From the NCBI RefSeq assembly GCF_030160115.1, contig NZ_BSNS01000024.1, positions 124,001 to 188,000 on the forward strand: 64,000 nt of DNA, in the 5' to 3' direction. A program made the translations under genes and the position numbers. Shown piece after piece: positions 10,289 to 18,090 of the stretch (position 1 is the first letter of the stretch; each line of letters opens with the position of its first letter). The notes beneath the pieces are model-generated. The model saw only the letters and a list, made by a program, of their open reading frames with translations, did not search any database and had not been told where the DNA came from. The DNA comes from Devosia nitrariae (lineage in GTDB: Bacteria > Pseudomonadota > Alphaproteobacteria > Rhizobiales > Devosiaceae).

Positions 10289-10651
10289 ATGGCTATCAGT
10301 GCAAAGGGAGCGGCCCGCCGCAAGGCTCGCGTCCGCAAGGCGCTCAAGGCCCGTGCATACGGGCGTCCGCGTCTTTCGGTCCACCGGTCCGATAAAAATA
10401 TCTACGCCCAGATCATCGACGATGCATCCGGCCGCACGCTGGCTGCCGCATCGACCCTCGATAAGGACGTCAAGGCCCAGGTCAAGAACGGCAGCACCGC
10501 CGAGGCCGCGATCACGATCGGCAAGCTCATCGCCGAGCGCGGCACCAAGGCGGGTGTGTCCGAGGTCGTCTTCGATCGCGGCGCCTATATCTATCATGGC
10601 CGTGTGAAGGCCCTTGCAGACGCTGCCCGCGAGGGCGGCCTGCAGTTCTAA
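10289..10651 (+). CDS. rplR: Large ribosomal subunit protein L18
   Basis: L18 binds 5S rRNA together with L5. The product has 120 residues, with the basic N-terminus AARRKARVRKALKA, RPRLSVHRSDKNIYAQIIDD and VVFDRGAYIYHGRVKALADAAR. It lies 12 bases after rplF. Confidence 0.98.
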   Translation: MAISAKGAARRKARVRKALKARAYGRPRLSVHRSDKNIYAQIIDDASGRTLAAASTLDKDVKAQVKNGSTAEAAITIGKLIAERGTKAGVSEVVFDRGAYIYHGRVKALADAAREGGLQF

Positions 10652-10673
10652 CCGCGGCGAGGAAAGAAGAATT

Positions 10674-11210
10674 ATGAGCAGAGACGTTCAAGAGCGCGAA
10701 AGCGAATTCGTCGACCGCCTGGTCCACATCAACCGCGTGGCCAAGGTCGTCAAGGGCGGCCGGCGCTTCGGCTTTGCAGCGCTGGTCGTCGTCGGCGACC
10801 AGAAGGGGCGCGTCGGCTTCGGTCACGGCAAGGCCCGCGAGGTGCCTGAGGCGATCCGCAAGGCTACCGAGCAGGCAAAGCGGCAGATGATCCGTGTGCC
10901 GCTGCGCGATGCGCGCACGCTCCACCACGACGTCGCCGGCCGCCATGGCGCCGGCAAGGTCATCCTGCGTGCAGCGGTGCCCGGCACCGGCATCATCGCA
11001 GGCGGCCCGATGCGCGCCGTGTTTGAGACGCTGGGGATCAACGACATCGTCGCCAAGTCCCAGGGCACGGCCAATCCCTACAACATGGTGCGCGCTACCT
11101 TCGATGCGCTGAAGCGCGTCGACAGCCCGCGCTCGGTCGCCGCGCGCCGTGGCCTCAAGGTTTCCGAACTGCAGGCTCGCCGCGGCGAAGCTGCGGCCGC
11201 CGAAGCCTGA
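10674..11210 (+). CDS. rpsE: Small ribosomal subunit protein S5
   Basis: S5 takes part in decoding fidelity and mRNA unwinding. ATG 10674 gives 178 residues and follows GAGGAAAGAAG. An earlier in-frame start inside rplR is rejected. The double-stranded RNA-binding domain shows LVHINRVAKVVKGGRRFGF; the C-terminal domain shows GTGIIAGGPMRAV and NPYNMVRATF. Confidence 0.98.
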   Translation: MSRDVQERESEFVDRLVHINRVAKVVKGGRRFGFAALVVVGDQKGRVGFGHGKAREVPEAIRKATEQAKRQMIRVPLRDARTLHHDVAGRHGAGKVILRAAVPGTGIIAGGPMRAVFETLGINDIVAKSQGTANPYNMVRATFDALKRVDSPRSVAARRGLKVSELQARRGEAAAAEA

Positions 11211-11231
11211 GCCTGGTGACGGAGAAGAACA

Positions 11232-11426
11232 ATGGCTAAAGCCAAGACCATTATCGTCGAGCAGGTCGGTTCCCCGATCCGCCGCGACAAGAGCCAGCGC
11301 GCGACCCTCATCGGTCTCGGGCTCAACAAGATGAACAAGAAACGTGAGCTCATCGATACGCCCGACGTGCGCGGCATGATCAACAAGATCCCGCACCTCG
11401 TGCGCATCGTGGGCGAGCAAGGTTAA
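11232..11426 (+). CDS. rpmD: Large ribosomal subunit protein L30
   Basis: L30 is a small 50S protein of ferredoxin-like fold. The product has 64 residues, with the typical VEQVGSPIRRDKSQRATLIGLGL segment and MINKIPHLVRIV. It lies between rpsE and rplO with short spacers, as in all spc operons. Confidence 0.97.
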   Translation: MAKAKTIIVEQVGSPIRRDKSQRATLIGLGLNKMNKKRELIDTPDVRGMINKIPHLVRIVGEQG

Positions 11427-11437
11427 AGGGTAGAACT

Positions 11438-11929
11438 ATGACCCGTTTGAACGAACTGCGCGACAACCCCGGCGCGAACAAGTTGCGCACCCGCATTGGG
11501 CGCGGCATCGGCTCGGGCAAGGGCAAGACCGGTGGGCGCGGCGGCAAGGGCCAGACCGCTCGCTCGGGCGTTGCCATTAACGGCTTTGAAGGCGGCCAGA
11601 TGCCCCTTCACATGCGCACGCCGAAGCGCGGCTTCAACCCTTACAATCCTGGCAAGTGGAACGCCATCCGCATTGACCGGATTCAGGCCTATATCGATAG
11701 CGGCAAGCTCGATGCCAAGAAAGTGATCGACGCCGAGGCGCTGGTCACGGCCGGCGTCATCCGCCGGATCAAGGATGGCGTACGCCTTATCGGTTCGGAA
11801 GGTTTTTCCGCCAAGAAGGTCTCGTTCAAGGTCGACTATGCGACCAAGGGCGCGCTCGCTGCTATTGAAGCGGCGGGCGGCAAGGTCGATATGCCCAAGT
11901 CGACGGCAGAAGACGCAAAGGCCGAGTGA
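11438..11929 (+). CDS. rplO: Large ribosomal subunit protein L15
   Basis: L15 is a late-assembling 50S protein with a long basic N-terminal extension, seen as IGRGIGSGKGKTGGRGGKG and GFEGGQMPLHMRTPKRGF. The product has 163 residues. The C-terminal tail is Asp/Glu/Lys-rich. A 136-base spacer separates it from secY. Confidence 0.97.
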   Translation: MTRLNELRDNPGANKLRTRIGRGIGSGKGKTGGRGGKGQTARSGVAINGFEGGQMPLHMRTPKRGFNPYNPGKWNAIRIDRIQAYIDSGKLDAKKVIDAEALVTAGVIRRIKDGVRLIGSEGFSAKKVSFKVDYATKGALAAIEAAGGKVDMPKSTAEDAKAE

Positions 11930-12018
11930 TCTCGGCCTCGCGCCTGGCCTCTGGAGCACAGAGCGCGCAAGATCGCTTGCCGATCCTGCGTGTTCTGGTG
12001 CGGGTTACAACAGAATGG

Positions 12019-12050
12019 TGCGCTCCCGGGGCCCCGGGGCCAACGCGCAC
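12019..12050 (+). other. GC palindrome hairpin upstream of secY
   Basis: The arms gtgcgc (12019-12024) and gcgcac (12045-12050) enclose a perfect 14-base palindrome, cccggggccccggg, from 12025. The structure ends 15 bases before the secY ATG. It may modulate the rplO-secY junction as an attenuator or processing site. No T-run follows. Confidence 0.45.
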
Positions 12051-12065
12051 TAGCCAAGGGAGCGA

Positions 12066-13406
12066 TTGATGGCGTCCGCAGCCGAACAGCTGGCCAGAAA
12101 TCTAAGTTTCTCGACGTTTTCCAAGGCCAAGGCCTTGCAGCAGCGCATCTGGTTCACACTGGGCGCGCTGCTTGTTTATCGGCTGGGCACCTTCATCCCG
12201 GTGCCAGGCATCGATCCGGACGCATTCCGCGCCACGTTCGAGCAGAGCCAGCAGGGCATCATCGGCATGTTCAACATGTTCGCCGGCGGTGCCGTCGAGC
12301 GCATGGCGATCTTTGCTCTCAACCTCATTCCCTATATTACCGCTTCGATCGTGATCCAGGTGATCGCCACGGCCTCGCCGCGGCTCGAGGCTTTGAAGAA
12401 AGAGGGCGAGCAGGGCCGGCGCAAGCTCAACCAGTATACGCGGTACCTGGCGGTCGTCTTCTGCGCAGTGCAGGCCTACGGCATCGCCATAGGCCTCGAA
12501 GGCAGCCAGGGCGTGGTGCTCGAGCCCGGCTGGATCTTCCGCTTCTCGACGGTCGTCTCGCTCGTCGGCGGCACCATGTTCCTGATGTGGCTCGGCGAGC
12601 AGATCACGGCGCGAGGTGTCGGTAACGGCATTTCGCTGATCATCTTTGCCGGCATCGTGGCGAACCTGCCGGGGACGGTGGTACAGACGCTCGAGTTGAG
12701 CCGCACCGGCGCGCTGCCGGCCTGGGCGGGTATCGGGCTCTTGGTGCTGGCGGTGCTGGTCATCGGCGTCATCGTCTTCTTCGAGCGGGCGCAGCGGCGG
12801 CTTTTGATCCAGTATCCAAAGCGCCAGGTCGGCAACAAGATGTTCCAGGGTGATACCTCGCACCTGCCGTTGAAGCTCAATACCGCGGGCGTCATCCCGG
12901 TTATCTTCGGTTCCTCGCTTCTCCTCCTGCCGGCAACGATTGCTTCGTTCGCCGCGCAGGGCAACGCGTCGGGTTGGCTGACGACGGTGACGGCGCTGCT
13001 GGGACGCGGGCAGCCGCTTTACCTCGCGCTCTTTGCCTTCTTCATCATCTTCTTTGCCTTCTTCTATACGGCTATCGTCTTCAATCCCACGGAGACGGCC
13101 GACAATCTCAAGCGGTCGGGCGGGTTCATTCCCGGCATCCGTCCAGGTGAGCGGACGGCCGCTCATATCGACTATGTGCTCACCCGCATCACGGTGGTGG
13201 GCGCCGCGTACCTGACGATCGTGGCCTTGATCCCGGAAGTGCTGGTCAGCCAGTTGACGGTCAGCCAGTTCATTGGCGGTACGTCGCTTCTGATCATGGT
13301 GACGGTGACGCTCGACACCATCAGCCAGATCCAGAGCCATCTGATTGCCCAGCAGTATGAGGGGCTGGTGAAGAGATCGAGACTTGGAGGGGGCAAACGC
13401 CGATGA
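12066..13406 (+). CDS. secY: Protein translocase channel subunit SecY
   Basis: SecY is the central pore of the Sec translocon in the inner membrane. The 446-residue product has the family pattern of ten membrane segments. Landmarks are the plug and TM2 region IGMFNMFAGGAVERMAIFALNLIPYITASI, the cytosolic loop ERAQRRLLIQYPKRQVG and FNPTETADNLKRSGGFIPGIRPG. ATG 12066 follows AAGGGAGCG. Its last four bases overlap the adk start (ATGA), so the two are coupled, as in many alphaproteobacteria. Confidence 0.98.
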   Translation: MMASAAEQLARNLSFSTFSKAKALQQRIWFTLGALLVYRLGTFIPVPGIDPDAFRATFEQSQQGIIGMFNMFAGGAVERMAIFALNLIPYITASIVIQVIATASPRLEALKKEGEQGRRKLNQYTRYLAVVFCAVQAYGIAIGLEGSQGVVLEPGWIFRFSTVVSLVGGTMFLMWLGEQITARGVGNGISLIIFAGIVANLPGTVVQTLELSRTGALPAWAGIGLLVLAVLVIGVIVFFERAQRRLLIQYPKRQVGNKMFQGDTSHLPLKLNTAGVIPVIFGSSLLLLPATIASFAAQGNASGWLTTVTALLGRGQPLYLALFAFFIIFFAFFYTAIVFNPTETADNLKRSGGFIPGIRPGERTAAHIDYVLTRITVVGAAYLTIVALIPEVLVSQLTVSQFIGGTSLLIMVTVTLDTISQIQSHLIAQQYEGLVKRSRLGGGKRR

Positions 13407-13969
13407 GGCTGATCCTGTTGGGGCCGCCGGGGGCGGGCAAGGGCACGCAGGCGAAGATCCTGATCGAGACCTACGGCATTCCGCAACTGTCGACCGGCGA
13501 TATCCTGCGTGCCGCGATCGCGGCCAAGACGCCCATGGGGCTCGCAGCCAAGGAAATCATGGACAGGGGCGACCTCGTCTCGGACACGGTGGTCAACGGC
13601 ATCATCTCCGAGCGACTCGATGCCGAGGACTGCAAGGCCGGGTTCGTGCTTGACGGGTTCCCGCGCACTATTGCCCAGGCCGAGGCGCTCGAGGACATGC
13701 TCGAGGACAAGGGCATGACGCTCGACGCGGTCATCGAGATCAAGGCCGACCCGGACGTCCTGGTCGAGCGGGTCGTCAAGCGGGCCAAGGAGAGCGGGGG
13801 CGCGCGGGCCGACGACAACGTAGAGGTGCTGCGCAAGCGGCTCGACGTCTATATGGAGCAGACCGCGCCGCTCATCGCGTTCTACCGTGAAAAGGGGCTG
13901 TTGCAGTCGATCGACGGCATGGCCCCCGTGGAGGAGGTGACCACCGCCATTCGCGCGGCGATCACTTGA
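13403..13969 (+). CDS. adk: Adenylate kinase, short-LID form
   Basis: Adenylate kinase converts ATP plus AMP to two ADP in the cytoplasm. The Walker A motif is GPPGAGKGTQ at residues 7-16, with STGDILR for AMP binding and DGFPRT. At 188 residues it lacks the long LID insertion of E. coli Adk, so no zinc-binding cysteines are present. It is translationally coupled to secY. The following 179 bases fold strongly before rpsM. Confidence 0.97.
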   Translation: MRLILLGPPGAGKGTQAKILIETYGIPQLSTGDILRAAIAAKTPMGLAAKEIMDRGDLVSDTVVNGIISERLDAEDCKAGFVLDGFPRTIAQAEALEDMLEDKGMTLDAVIEIKADPDVLVERVVKRAKESGGARADDNVEVLRKRLDVYMEQTAPLIAFYREKGLLQSIDGMAPVEEVTTAIRAAIT

Positions 13970-14125
13970 GACAAGAGGGCTCGGTTTGCCGGTTGACACC
14001 GGCAGGTCTTGTCCTTAAAGAACCGCACCAGTCTCACGGATAAATGGACTGGATTCGGTTCCTCACCTTAGTTGGGGGTCGAAATCCGGTCCCTTGTTGT
14101 TTAACGGCACGAGCCGCAAGGGCTT
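13970..14125 (+). promoter_or_regulatory. Folded leader between adk and rpsM
   Basis: Three successive stem-loops are visible. The first has outer arms 13970-13975 and 14008-14013 and a perfect inner stem 13987-13993 with 13998-14004. The second pairs 14020-14025 with 14056-14061 and 14028-14033 with 14047-14052. The third pairs 14091-14096 with 14117-14122 and 14105-14108 with 14113-14116. Ribosomal operon leaders often bind their own protein; that role here is inferred from structure and position only. Confidence 0.45.
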
Positions 14126-14148
14126 GTGTTGCATGAAGGAGAGCAGAC

Positions 14149-14517
14149 GTGGCTCGTATTGCTGGCGTCAACATTCCGACCAACAAGCGCGTCGTCATCG
14201 CGCTGCAGTATATTCACGGTATCGGCGACAAGTTCGCGTCCGACATCTGTGGAAAGGTGGGCATCCCCGCCGAACGCCGCGTCAACGAACTGACCGATGC
14301 GGAAGTCATCCAGATCCGTGAGGCCATCGACCGCGACTATGTGGTCGAGGGCGATCTGCGCCGTACCGTTGCCATGAACATCAAGCGTTTGATGGATCTC
14401 GGCAACTATCGCGGCCTGCGCCATCGCCGTGGCCTGCCGGTGCACGGGCAGCGCACCCACACCAATGCCCGCACCCGCAAGGGTCCGGCCAAGCCGATCG
14501 CCGGCAAGAAGAAGTAA
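14149..14517 (+). CDS. rpsM: Small ribosomal subunit protein S13
   Basis: S13 bridges the 30S head to the 50S subunit and contacts P-site tRNA. The product has 122 residues. The start is a GTG at 14149 after AAGGAGAG, giving the family N-terminus MARIAGVNIPTNKRV. The C-terminal RGLRHRRGLPVHGQRTHTNARTRKG is diagnostic. It opens the alpha block (rpsM-rpsK-rpoA-rplQ); rpsD is not in this block. Confidence 0.98.
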   Translation: MARIAGVNIPTNKRVVIALQYIHGIGDKFASDICGKVGIPAERRVNELTDAEVIQIREAIDRDYVVEGDLRRTVAMNIKRLMDLGNYRGLRHRRGLPVHGQRTHTNARTRKGPAKPIAGKKK

Positions 14518-14602
14518 GGTTCCAGACTTCCGGAGCCCCCGATGTAGCTGCCGGGACCTTGAAAAGGCTTACGGCAGCGCCGATATCGAACTGAGGACAT
14601 GA

Positions 14603-14995
14603 ATGGCAAAAGCTGAAACGACGCGCGTCCGCCGCAAGGAGCGCAAGAACATCACGTCGGGCGTGGCCCACGTAAACGCATCCTTCAACAACACGATGAT
14701 CACCATCGCCGACATGCAGGGCAACACGATTTCGTGGTCGTCCGCCGGCGTGATGGGCTTCAAGGGGTCGCGCAAGTCGACCCCTTACGCGGCGCAGGTC
14801 GCCGCCGAAGACGCCGCAAAGAAGGCTCAGGAGCACGGCATGAAGACCCTCGAGGTCGAGGTGCGCGGCCCGGGCTCGGGTCGTGAGTCGGCGCTGCGCG
14901 CGCTGCAGGCGGCCGGCTTCAACGTCACCTCGATCCGTGACGTCACTGCCATCCCGCACAATGGTTGCCGTCCGCGCAAGCGGCGCCGCGTCTGA
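14603..14995 (+). CDS. rpsK: Small ribosomal subunit protein S11
   Basis: S11 lies on the 30S platform near the mRNA exit. The product has 130 residues, with GVAHVNASFNNTMITI, GFKGSRKSTPYAAQVAAE and the C-terminus IPHNGCRPRKRRRV. A GAGGA ribosome binding site precedes the ATG. Confidence 0.98.
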   Translation: MAKAETTRVRRKERKNITSGVAHVNASFNNTMITIADMQGNTISWSSAGVMGFKGSRKSTPYAAQVAAEDAAKKAQEHGMKTLEVEVRGPGSGRESALRALQAAGFNVTSIRDVTAIPHNGCRPRKRRRV

Positions 14996-15010
14996 TCCGA
15001 CGTTCTTTTC

Positions 15011-15045
15011 GAACTCCCGGTTCCCTCCGAGCCGGGAGTTTCCAT
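15011..15045 (+). terminator. Hairpin between rpsK and rpoA
   Basis: Perfect 9-base arms (15012-15020 and 15032-15040) enclose 11 bases and are followed by ttccattg, a weak T-stretch. It could cause partial termination before rpoA or protect the upstream message. Confidence 0.45.
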
Positions 15046-15097
15046 TGCGTTTGCGGCCGGCGGCCGGGTAGGGCCGCACTTTTGAAAGGAAATTACC

Positions 15098-16114
15098 GTG
15101 ACGATCCAGAGGAACTGGCAAGAACTGATCAAGCCGACCAAGCTGGAGTTTGTTTCGGGCGACAACGCGCGCGTGGCCTCGGTGGTTGCCGAGCCGCTTG
15201 AGCGCGGTTACGGGCTCACCCTGGGCAATGCTCTGCGCCGCGTGCTGCTGTCGTCGCTGCAGGGCGCGGCTGTCACCGCGATCCAGATCGACGGGATTCT
15301 GCATGAATTCTCGTCGCTTCCGGGCGTGCGAGAGGACATGACCGACCTCGTGCTGAACGTCAAGGAAATCGCCTTGAAGATGGAAGCCGAAGGTCCCAAG
15401 CGCCTGACGCTCTCCAAGCAGGGTCCGAGCGCCGTGACTGCCGCCGACATCAAAGTGACCGGTGACATTGAGGTCCTGAACCCGGAGCTCGTGCTCTGCC
15501 ATCTCGATGACGGCGCCGAGATCAACATCGAGTTCACCGTCGACACCGGCAAGGGCTATGTGTCTGCCGAAAAGAACCGACCCGAAGATGCGCCGATCGG
15601 CTATATCCCGGTCGACTCGCTTTTCTCGCCGGTCAAGCGCGTCTCCTACAAGGTCGATGCCACCCGCGCAGGCGAGAGCCTCGACAAGGACAAGCTGACG
15701 CTGCAGGTCGAAACAAACGGGGCAATCAGCCCTGAGGATTCAGTGGCGTATGCCGCGCGCATCCTGCAGGACCAGCTCGCCGTCTTCGTCAACTTCGAAG
15801 AGCCGACGAAGGAGAAGGCCGCCGACACTGTTCCGGAACTCGCCTTCAATCCGGCGCTTCTCAAGAAGGTCGACGAGCTCGAGCTCTCCGTGCGTTCGGC
15901 CAACTGCCTCAAGAACGACAACATCGTCTATATCGGCGACCTCATCCAGAAGACGGAAGCCGAGATGCTGCGGACGCCGAACTTCGGCCGCAAGTCGCTC
16001 AACGAAATCAAGGAAGTTCTCGCGCAGATGGGCCTCCATCTCGGCATGGACGTGGCCAACTGGCCGCCCGAGAACATCGACGACCTCGCCAAGCGCTACG
16101 AAGATCACTATTGA
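15098..16114 (+). CDS. rpoA: RNA polymerase alpha subunit
   Basis: The alpha subunit nucleates RNA polymerase assembly and contacts activators and UP elements. The product has 338 residues. The start is GTG 15098 after AAAGGAAAT and gives the family N-terminus MTIQRNWQELIKP. The N-terminal dimerisation domain (about 1-230) contains GYGLTLGNALRRVLLSSL. The C-terminal domain (about 255-325) shows LELSVRSANCLKNDNI and EMLRTPNFGRKSLNEIKE. Confidence 0.98.
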   Translation: MTIQRNWQELIKPTKLEFVSGDNARVASVVAEPLERGYGLTLGNALRRVLLSSLQGAAVTAIQIDGILHEFSSLPGVREDMTDLVLNVKEIALKMEAEGPKRLTLSKQGPSAVTAADIKVTGDIEVLNPELVLCHLDDGAEINIEFTVDTGKGYVSAEKNRPEDAPIGYIPVDSLFSPVKRVSYKVDATRAGESLDKDKLTLQVETNGAISPEDSVAYAARILQDQLAVFVNFEEPTKEKAADTVPELAFNPALLKKVDELELSVRSANCLKNDNIVYIGDLIQKTEAEMLRTPNFGRKSLNEIKEVLAQMGLHLGMDVANWPPENIDDLAKRYEDHY

Positions 16115-16145
16115 TCTCGCGCGGCACTGCTAAAGGAGACACACC

Positions 16146-16577
16146 ATGCGCCACGGTAATAAGGGCCGCAAGCTGAGCCGGACGGCGAGCCATCGCAAGG
16201 CGATGTTCGCCAACATGTCGGCTGCCCTGATCAAGCACGAGCAGATCGTGACCACGCTTCCCAAGGCCAAGGACCTGCGTCCGATCGTCGAGAAGCTTGT
16301 CACCCTCGGCAAGCGCGGTGACCTGCACGCCCGCCGCCAGGCGGTCGCCCAGATCCGCGACGAGGCCCAGGTCAAGAAGCTCTTCGAGGTTCTCGGCCCG
16401 CGCTATGCCGACCGTCAGGGCGGGTATCTGCGCATCATGAAGGCGGGCTTCCGCTATGGAGACAATGCGCCGCTTGCCGTCATCGAGTTCGTCGACCGCG
16501 ATGTCAACGCCAAGGGCCTGGACAGCGGTCCGGTCACGGCGCGCGAAGAAGAAGACGACGAGTCCGTAGCGGCGTAA
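16146..16577 (+). CDS. rplQ: Large ribosomal subunit protein L17
   Basis: L17 is at the 50S tunnel exit region. The product has 143 residues, starting MRHGNKGRKLSRTASHRKAM, with VTTLPKAKDLRPIVEKLVT. A short acidic C-terminal tail (EEEDDESVAA) follows the family core. It is the last gene of the ribosomal super-operon and is followed within 30 bases by a strong terminator. Confidence 0.98.
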   Translation: MRHGNKGRKLSRTASHRKAMFANMSAALIKHEQIVTTLPKAKDLRPIVEKLVTLGKRGDLHARRQAVAQIRDEAQVKKLFEVLGPRYADRQGGYLRIMKAGFRYGDNAPLAVIEFVDRDVNAKGLDSGPVTAREEEDDESVAA

Positions 16578-16604
16578 GCCCAGAGCGTCCAGCCAGACAG
16601 TTCA

Positions 16605-16640
16605 GGCGGCTGCGGAGCTTTCCGCGGCCGCCTTTCGTTT
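16605..16640 (+). terminator. Intrinsic terminator of the ribosomal super-operon
   Basis: A 12-bp stem with one G-U pair (16605-16616 and 16621-16632) and a gctt loop is followed by tttcgttt. It lies 27 bases after rplQ and ends the operon. Confidence 0.85.
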
Positions 16641-16701
16641 CTGCCAGTTGCGGTTGCAGGGTAGGGCTGCTACATCTGCGCTTCCCGTCGAGGTGGGGAA
16701 T

Positions 16702-16845
16702 GGAGTGCCGACCATGGGTAGTCTCGCCAAAGCGGACAGGTAAGCCGCAGCGACTGTTCTCGTCGTTGCGGCTGTCTGCCAGCTCACTTTCCAGATCCAA
16801 ATAGCTCAGGCAGATCGCCGCCAAATGTTCTCACATTTGAGCGGA
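16702..16845 (+). promoter_or_regulatory. Candidate drug-responsive translational attenuator of the FloR-like exporter
   Basis: A leader peptide ORF (16714-16743) is followed at once by hairpin 1 (16744-16754 with 16762-16772, 11 bp). Hairpin 2 pairs 16775-16784 with 16803-16814, leaving a 2-base bulge. Hairpin 3 pairs 16822-16828 with 16833-16839 and is extended by 16818-16821 with 16841-16844. Hairpin 3 buries GAGCGGA (16839-16845), the likely ribosome binding site of the exporter ATG at 16855. This matches the layout of cat and cmlA attenuators, in which a drug-stalled ribosome on the leader refolds the RNA. The regulatory role is an inference. Confidence 0.65.
16714..16743 (+). CDS. 9-residue leader peptide, CmlA-leader-like
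   Basis: The ORF encodes MGSLAKADR. GGAG at 16702-16705 lies 8 bases before its ATG. The known CmlA attenuator leader, from memory, is MSTSKNADK: the same length, the same Ala7-Asp8 and a basic residue 9. Chloramphenicol stalls ribosomes when Ala, Ser or Thr is the penultimate residue of the nascent chain, which Ala7 would satisfy with Asp8 in the P site. The ORF is far too short for automatic gene calling. Confidence 0.6.
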   Translation: MGSLAKADR

Positions 16846-16854
16846 TGTTCACCC

Positions 16855-18057
16855 ATGCCTACCCAGTCCCAAGCCTGGGGCCATTCCCTGGCGGCTTCGC
16901 TGCTGCTTATGGCCCCGTTCGATGTCCTGGCGTCGCTCGCCATGGATATCTACCTTCCCATCGTTCCGGCTATGCCTGAGATTCTCGGTGCTTCGCCGGC
17001 GGTGGTGCAGCTCACCTTGAGCCTCTACATGGTCGTGCTTGGCCTCGGCCAACTCGTCTTCGGCCCGCTTTCCGATCGTTTCGGACGGCGCCCGGTGTTG
17101 CTGGCCGGCGCGCTTATCTTTGCCGCGACATCGATCGCCATGGCGGTGGCGACCTCGGCGGCAGCCTTCGTTCTACTGCGCATCCTGCAGGCGACCGGGG
17201 CGTCGGCGGCAATGGTGGCCACCTTCGCCACGGTGCGTGACGTCTATGCTGAACGCCGCGAGGGTACGGTGATCTATGGCCTGTTCAGTTCCATTCTCGC
17301 CTTCGTGCCGGCCGTCGGACCGATCGCAGGCGCGCTGATCGCGGACACCTTGGGATGGCAGGCGATCTTTCTCGTCCTCGGCGGTCTGGCGCTTGTCGCG
17401 CTGGCCAATGCCTGGCCGAGATGGCATGAAACACGGGTGCCGGCACCTGCCGGCAAACGTGGGTTCTGGCCGATACTCAAGAGCCGCGCCTTCTGGACCT
17501 ATACGCTCGGTTTCAGTGCTGCAATGGGGACGTTTTTCGTCTTCTTCTCGACGGCGCCGCGCATCCTCATCGAGCGGACAGGATTGTCCGAGATAGGCTT
17601 CAGCTTTGCTTTTGCGACAGTGGCGTTCGTGATGATTGCTACGACACACTTTGCCAAGAGGTTCGTGGCGGGGTGGGGCGTTTCCGGGAGCCTCACCCGT
17701 GGCATGGTGCTGCTCATTGCCGGTGCTGTCGTCCTGGCGCTGTGCGAGACGCTGTTCGCACCATCAGTGTGGACGGTGATCCTGCCCATGTGGCTTGTCG
17801 CGATTGGCATCGTGCTTGCCGTTTCGGTCACCGCCAACGGCGCGCTCGCGGCGTTCGGTGAGGTTGCGGGCGCGGCGGTCGCGGTCTACTTCGCCGTCGA
17901 AAGCCTTTTCATCGGGGTTGTCGGCACGCTGATGGTGGTAGTGCTCGGCGGCCATACACTCTGGCCGCTCGTCGGCTATTGCGGGTTGATGGCGCCATGC
18001 GTGCTTGTCGCCTTGGCGCTGCTCAGGCGTCGGGAGATAGCGGACGCCATCGCATAA
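16855..18057 (+). CDS. CmlA/FloR-type major facilitator drug exporter
   Basis: This 400-residue inner-membrane antiporter has about twelve membrane helices. It closely follows FloR and CmlA, which export chloramphenicol and florfenicol: LLMAPFDVLASLAMDIYLP, the motif GPLSDRFGRRPVLL, ATFATVRDVYAERREG, MGTFFVFFSTAPR and SVTANGALAAF. Bcr-type exporters are the next-best family. ATG 16855 is preferred over the in-frame ATG 16825, because GAGCGGA precedes it by 9 bases and the family N-terminus begins here. The substrate is inferred from similarity. The gene is single, with its own leader, and ends convergent with the next gene. Confidence 0.85.
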   Translation: MPTQSQAWGHSLAASLLLMAPFDVLASLAMDIYLPIVPAMPEILGASPAVVQLTLSLYMVVLGLGQLVFGPLSDRFGRRPVLLAGALIFAATSIAMAVATSAAAFVLLRILQATGASAAMVATFATVRDVYAERREGTVIYGLFSSILAFVPAVGPIAGALIADTLGWQAIFLVLGGLALVALANAWPRWHETRVPAPAGKRGFWPILKSRAFWTYTLGFSAAMGTFFVFFSTAPRILIERTGLSEIGFSFAFATVAFVMIATTHFAKRFVAGWGVSGSLTRGMVLLIAGAVVLALCETLFAPSVWTVILPMWLVAIGIVLAVSVTANGALAAFGEVAGAAVAVYFAVESLFIGVVGTLMVVVLGGHTLWPLVGYCGLMAPCVLVALALLRRREIADAIA

Positions 18058-18064
18058 CGAAGTC

Positions 18065-18090
18065 GCCGGTGCCGTTAGCGTGGCACCGGC
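18065..18090. terminator. Hairpin between convergent exporter and kinase genes
   Basis: Perfect 9-base arms (18065-18073 and 18082-18090) lie 8 bases after the exporter stop and overlap the last codons of the opposing gene. No clear T-run is present on either side, so its role as a two-way terminator is plausible but not certain. Confidence 0.5.

Noticed and set aside
12102..13340. Minus-strand ORF of 412 codons opposite secY
   Set aside because: Charged low-complexity shadow of a membrane protein gene.
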